This document shows, in pieces, positions 60,049-64,000 of a stretch of 64,000 nucleotides of DNA. The translations under genes and the position numbers were made by a program. A model generated the notes under the pieces. It made no database searches. It saw only the letters and a list, made by a program, of their open reading frames with translations, and had not been told where the DNA came from. Source of the stretch: Anthracocystis setariae (lineage: Eukaryota > Basidiomycota > Ustilaginomycetes > Ustilaginales > Ustilaginaceae); NCBI GenBank assembly GCA_928724745.1, contig CAKMXJ010000008.1, positions 372,001 through 436,000 on the forward strand, read 5' to 3'. How positions within the stretch are numbered: position 1 is the stretch's first letter; each line of letters begins with the position of its first letter.

Positions 60049-61018
60049 ATGCTGTTTCAGACTCCGTTGCAGTGGATGCGCTGGGATTTGGGGACATTGC
60101 GATCAAAAGCTGAGCGATTGTGGTCTCAAGATGAAAAGTGTACAAATTCCGAAGGCCAACCCGAAGCCGCTTTGTTGACCCCTAATCGTTGCATGAATGG
60201 GTCTGTTGACTTCCACCGATCTGTGAAGCTTGCGGCTTCTGAACCGCCTTCCCCGCCCTCAGCCCATCCAATCCACCTCCGACGACAAAAAAAAAGTACT
60301 GTAACAAGAAAATTGCCGACAGTCAGGTCGCTGTCAATTCACCGTAGGAATCCGAAGAGTGCATTTGATCCATTTCCCAGGCTTCACTGCATAGCGAGCC
60401 GCACCGCCAATGTGACCTGTTGATAGCTACCCTCGCTGTAGCATAGCGCTCGTCGCCCCCTTGCTACTGAATTAGCCGCGACCTGGTCGATGGTGTCAGG
60501 CTGGAAGAGGGCGTGGGTGGCCGCAAACCTCGCAATCAGGCACAGCAGAATGCCATGACAGCGCTTTGAATGCTGAGACCGAGCTAAAGTTGCCGACATG
60601 GTGTCAACAGCCGAGTTTGCCGCCTGGATGGAGGTGGTCATGTTCGAAACTGCCAAGTTGTAGCGCCACCAAGCAATCCGAAGGTGCCTTTGGTGCATCT
60701 TGTCGGGCCGCCGTGTGTAGCTTTACGTGGTTTCGGCCAACCATCTACACATTGGCACTATGGTTCAATGGGTCTTTGGTACAAATTAGTCCATCTGTCT
60801 CGCCCAGACACCAAAGGTGCGAGACAGACCGACATTTTCAGCGCCGTAATCTGAAGCCTAACGTGAAAACCTGCAAGTCGCTACAAGCATCGGCTAAGCT
60901 TACCATAAAGTGTATTTGTATTGGATTTCTGCTGCACTGCTCCATGTAGAGTGTCGCAAGGGAAGGAGAAATCCGGTTGTGGACAGGCGACTTGGACCAT
61001 GATTTGAACCATGCAATT
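58804..61018. other. Upstream region of MADS gene and intergenic DNA, no gene seen
   Basis: Contains GGGTGCGGGTGCGGGTGCGGG at 59127-59150, (GCTT)n at 60019-60047, A-rich tract near 60288, and several GTACTGTA-type motifs (59705, 60295). Only shadow frames. Confidence 0.5.
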
Positions 61019-61020
61019 TA

Positions 61021-61786
61021 CACCTTTTTTCGATCAAGTTCGGAATTCGGACTGTCAACTTCGATAACAAGTTCGGTAACTACACTGCTATTCGATACAG
61101 TTGTTCGGTAGCATGTATGCTTTTCGGTACAGTTGTTCGGTATCAAGTATGCTTTTCGGTAAGATACACATCAAGTTCGGTAATGCTTGCTTACAAGTTC
61201 GGTATGACAAGCGTGTTCGGTAACCAAGTAGTTCCTTGATCACTGTCTTTAGCGTTGTTACTGTACTTGAGATGATGGTTTGGCAATGGAAACGATGACA
61301 AGACAGCTACGATTGCGATTACGTGTGACGATGAGCGCTACAGTGCAATACAGTACAGTTCAGAGACCGAAACGCTGGATGGCGGTAGCGGCATCGTGAC
61401 GTGTGACTACAGGCTTGACCTTCGAGAAGACGTTCTTGGCGATGTTCAGCCACGGCGAGTATGGAGGCAGGAACTCGATGAGCGTTACACGTTGCTTACA
61501 GTTCTGTTATGACGTACCATTGCGATGTGAAGCTATGATACAGTACAAGAACGTGGTATGGTGGTAGTGGTTAGCAGCGATGGCGAGGAGGATGTGTCTT
61601 GGAAGCTACGGTGAGGACAACTCTCACTCAGACACCGTTCGGATACCGAATTCGATCCTCAGCTTTATCGATTTTGTCTGACACGCTACACCGAAACACT
61701 TGGACAATACCGAACAAGCAGTTCGAACAAGCTCGCTTATTCCGAACTCCGTACGCCGGCATACCGAACTTGATTGAAAAAAGGTG
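61021..61786 (-). mobile_element. Non-autonomous deletion derivative of the IS630/Tc1-type element (copy A)
   Basis: 766 bp, CACCTTTTTTCG...AAAAAAGGTG ends, flanked by TA (61019-61020 and 61787-61788). Reverse orientation relative to the full copy. Contains only the first ~10 codons of the transposase fused by deletion to the region around the catalytic Glu (LPPYSPWLNIA) and the last ~11 codons. Subterminal TTCGGTA repeats retained. Confidence 0.88.
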
Positions 61787-61788
61787 TA

Positions 61789-62209
61789 AAAGTGCAGTTG
61801 TAGTAGGTTGCGCTCGCTAATACGCCGACGATTTCCCAAGAATCGGCAAAAAAAAAAAAAAAATCATCTCACGATCGCCATCAATCGGTTCTTGTGATTC
61901 TGTAAAGCTCTAACATTTACAAAAAAAATGCCGGAATAATGCACGATGACATCGACAAAGAAATGCGACCAATACAGTACGGTATAATACACCTTTTTAA
62001 AGTGCAGTTGTAGTAGGTTGCGCTCGCTAATACGCCGACGATTTCCCAAGAATCGGCAAAAAAAAAAAAAAAAATCATCTCACGATCGCCATCAATCGGT
62101 TCTTGTGATTCTGTAAAGCTCTAACATTTACAAAAAAAATGCCGGAATAATGCACGATGACATCGACAAAGAAATGCGACCAATACAGTACGGTATAATA
62201 CACCTTTTT
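61789..62209. repeat. Tandem duplication of about 210 bp
   Basis: Copies 61789-61998 and 61999-62209 differ mainly by one A in an internal A16/A17 run. Copy 1 ends with TACACCTTTTT, the first bases of the element at 62201, so the duplication happened after that element had inserted. Confidence 0.88.
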
Positions 62210-62966
62210 TCAATCAAGTTCGGTATGCCGGCGTACGGAGTTTGGAATCAGCGAGCTTGTTCGAACTGCTTGTTCGGTATTGTCCAAGTGTTTCGGTGTA
62301 GCGTGTCAGACAAAATCGATAAAGCTGAGGATCGAATTCGGTATCCGAACGGTGTCTGAGTGAGAGTTGTCCTCACCGTAGCTTCCAAGACACATCCTCC
62401 TCGCCATCGCTGCTAACCACTACCACCATACCACGTTCTTGTACTGTATCATAGCTTCACATCGCAATGGTACGTCATAACAGAACTGTAAGCAACGTGT
62501 AACGCTCATCGAGTTCCTGCCTCCATACTCGCCGTGGCTGAACATCGCCAAGAACGTCTTCTCGAAGGTCAAGCCTGTAGTCACACGTCACGATGCCGCT
62601 ACCGCCATCCAGCGTTTCGGTCTCTGAACTGTACTGTATTGCACTGTAGCGCTCATCGTCACACGTAATCGCAATCGTAGCTGTCTTGTCATCGTTTCCA
62701 TTGCCAAACCATCATCTCAAGTACAGTAACAACGCTAAAGACAGTGATCAAGGAACTACTTGGTTACCGAACACGCTTGTCATACCGAACTTGTAAGCAA
62801 GCATTACCGAACTTGATGTGTATCTTACCGAAAAGCATACTTGATACCGAACAACTGTACCGAAAAGCATACATGCTACCGAACAACTGTATCGAATAGC
62901 AGTGTAGTTACCAAACTTGTTATCGAAGTTGACAGTCCGAATTCCGAACTTGATCGAAAAAAGGTG
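62201..62966 (+). mobile_element. Non-autonomous deletion derivative of the IS630/Tc1-type element (copy B)
   Basis: 766 bp with the same internal deletion and length as copy A but in the opposite orientation. TA flanks at 62199-62200 and 62967-62968. With copy A it makes a long inverted repeat spaced by 414 bp. Confidence 0.88.
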
Positions 62967-62968
62967 TA

Positions 62969-63772
62969 GTTGCTTGATCTGCAGACCTTCGCAGCGAGTT
63001 CGCTAGGCGCAGCAGCAAAGTCGCCGACAGAGCAAGTTGCCAGCAGTCATGAGATACAGCAGAGCAGTGGCGTCCACAAACACACCAAACGACGCCCACT
63101 GCAGCAGCAGCAGCAGCAGCAGCCTAAGAGCCAATCTTCAACTTTGACTTCGAAAGACACTCCTTCTATCCAGACAAGCGTCTTGCGGAATTTACCATGC
63201 CTCGCCATGCGGGCCTCTTCTTCCATGTATATGGGGGAAAGCGTGGGTGGCTGACCTGGTGGTGGCAAGCTCCTTTTGGGAAGGAGAAGGGACGGTCTGA
63301 TAGATTGGGCTATTATTATACACTGTGCCCTGTGCCAAGTCCGAGTGACAAGCGGAGGGTCCAACCCCTGAAACTTTTGTGGTTGCTTCCTGGATCATTC
63401 AGTCCATTACAGCCCAATGCAGTGCAGCAAAGAACAACCCACACATCACTCGCTTCTATGTCTCGCAAATCTGCAATGCGCTCTGTCCTTTCTTTGGCAG
63501 GTTTGAGGGGGTTCTTGGTCCAACCTCGCCTCTCCCTCGTCTTCAATGCTGCTTCCGGTCCGATCCGCAACAGAAGTCATATTATTATTAGAGTAGAGTA
63601 TCAGGAAAAGTCCAATTCAGTTCAGCATGGTTATTGCTGGATCGGTCGGAAGATGCCGCAAGTACTGTAACATACATGGTCAGGCTCGAAGCTCAATCAA
63701 GCCTGGAGAGACTGGAGCAAAACCTGTTCGTGTGACGCGGTCTGGCTGCTGTAGCTGTAGCTGTAGTGTAGG

Positions 63773-63812
<40 letters not shown>

Positions 63813-64000
63813 ATTAGTGTGTGTGAAATCGGCGACTAGCGCTTTAAAATTTTAAGCAAGCTTTTGAGTTGAACCTCGGGAAACGCTCAAATCACACACA
63901 TTATTACAGTATTTCCATGTGATCTTTCAGAGAACACAGCATCATCGCATAACTTTACAGCACACTCGAGCTCGGTGTTGTCCCTTGACGACCAGTCCCA
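62969..64000. other. Right-edge intergenic DNA
   Basis: Holds a (CAG)n tract at 63101-63122, TAGCTG repeats near 63751-63765 and a run of 37 T at 63775-63811 that could be the reverse-strand poly(A) of a retroposed copy extending to lower coordinates. No gene supported. Confidence 0.45.

Noticed and set aside
1..64000. CRISPR array, bacterial operon or prophage features
   Set aside because: No regularly spaced direct repeats or Shine-Dalgarno-led gene strings; all genes are eukaryotic in type.

Overview
The window looks like nuclear DNA of a smut fungus (Ustilaginales, Basidiomycota). The host genes are long, mostly intron-free and C-ending in codon use, they lie on both strands, and SYS1, VPS10, a RLM1/MEF2-type MADS protein and a SUV39/Clr4-type methyltransferase all have a fungal character. 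The assignment is from protein character only. No species is claimed.

Layout. 1-4848: nested retroelements. An LTR retrotransposon, cut by the left edge, seems to sit inside a LINE whose 3' part (RT thumb, RNase H, Cys/His tail, 23-nt poly(A)) follows it. 5342-11272: host genes for a RING/coiled-coil protein (+), SYS1 (-) and a secreted-type single-pass membrane protein (-). 12672-20551: a complete, very young Ty1/Copia element on the minus strand, with 922-bp LTRs differing at one visible base, a GAGAT target duplication, an intact 1429-aa polyprotein and an extra downstream ORF. 20609-21972: a Tc1-type DNA transposon with an intact DD34E transposase. 22275-30098: a flavin monooxygenase that reads in frame into an ER-type membrane protein across an intron, an FAD-dependent oxidoreductase (-), and a SET-domain histone methyltransferase (+). 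30111-31733: a second IS630/Tc1-type transposon with two in-frame stops, inserted 12 bp after the SET stop codon. 31813-37998: a large PH/Sec7-like protein (-). 38412-44294: an apparently complete tyrosine-recombinase retrotransposon (Ngaro/PAT architecture, split direct repeats A1-B1-A2-B2). 45127-47913: a HAM1-like protein (-). 51917-56422: VPS10 sorting receptor (+). 56983-58803: MADS-box factor (-). 61021-62966: two 766-bp deletion derivatives of the second DNA transposon, head to head around a tandem duplication.

The host genes form no evident operon or cluster. Two of them (SYS1, VPS10) serve Golgi/vacuolar membrane traffic, and the Sec7-like protein may too. The mobile elements cover about a third of the window and fall into at least five classes.

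The most unusual signal is a 20-bp palindrome, consensus AACACGCAACGTTGCGTGTT, confined in this window to the Copia element. It occurs five times in each LTR, in the spacer, and at least nine times inside the polyprotein gene, where it is read in all three frames. That points to a nucleic-acid function or a spreading mini-repeat rather than a protein motif. No tRNA, rRNA or CRISPR array was recognised.
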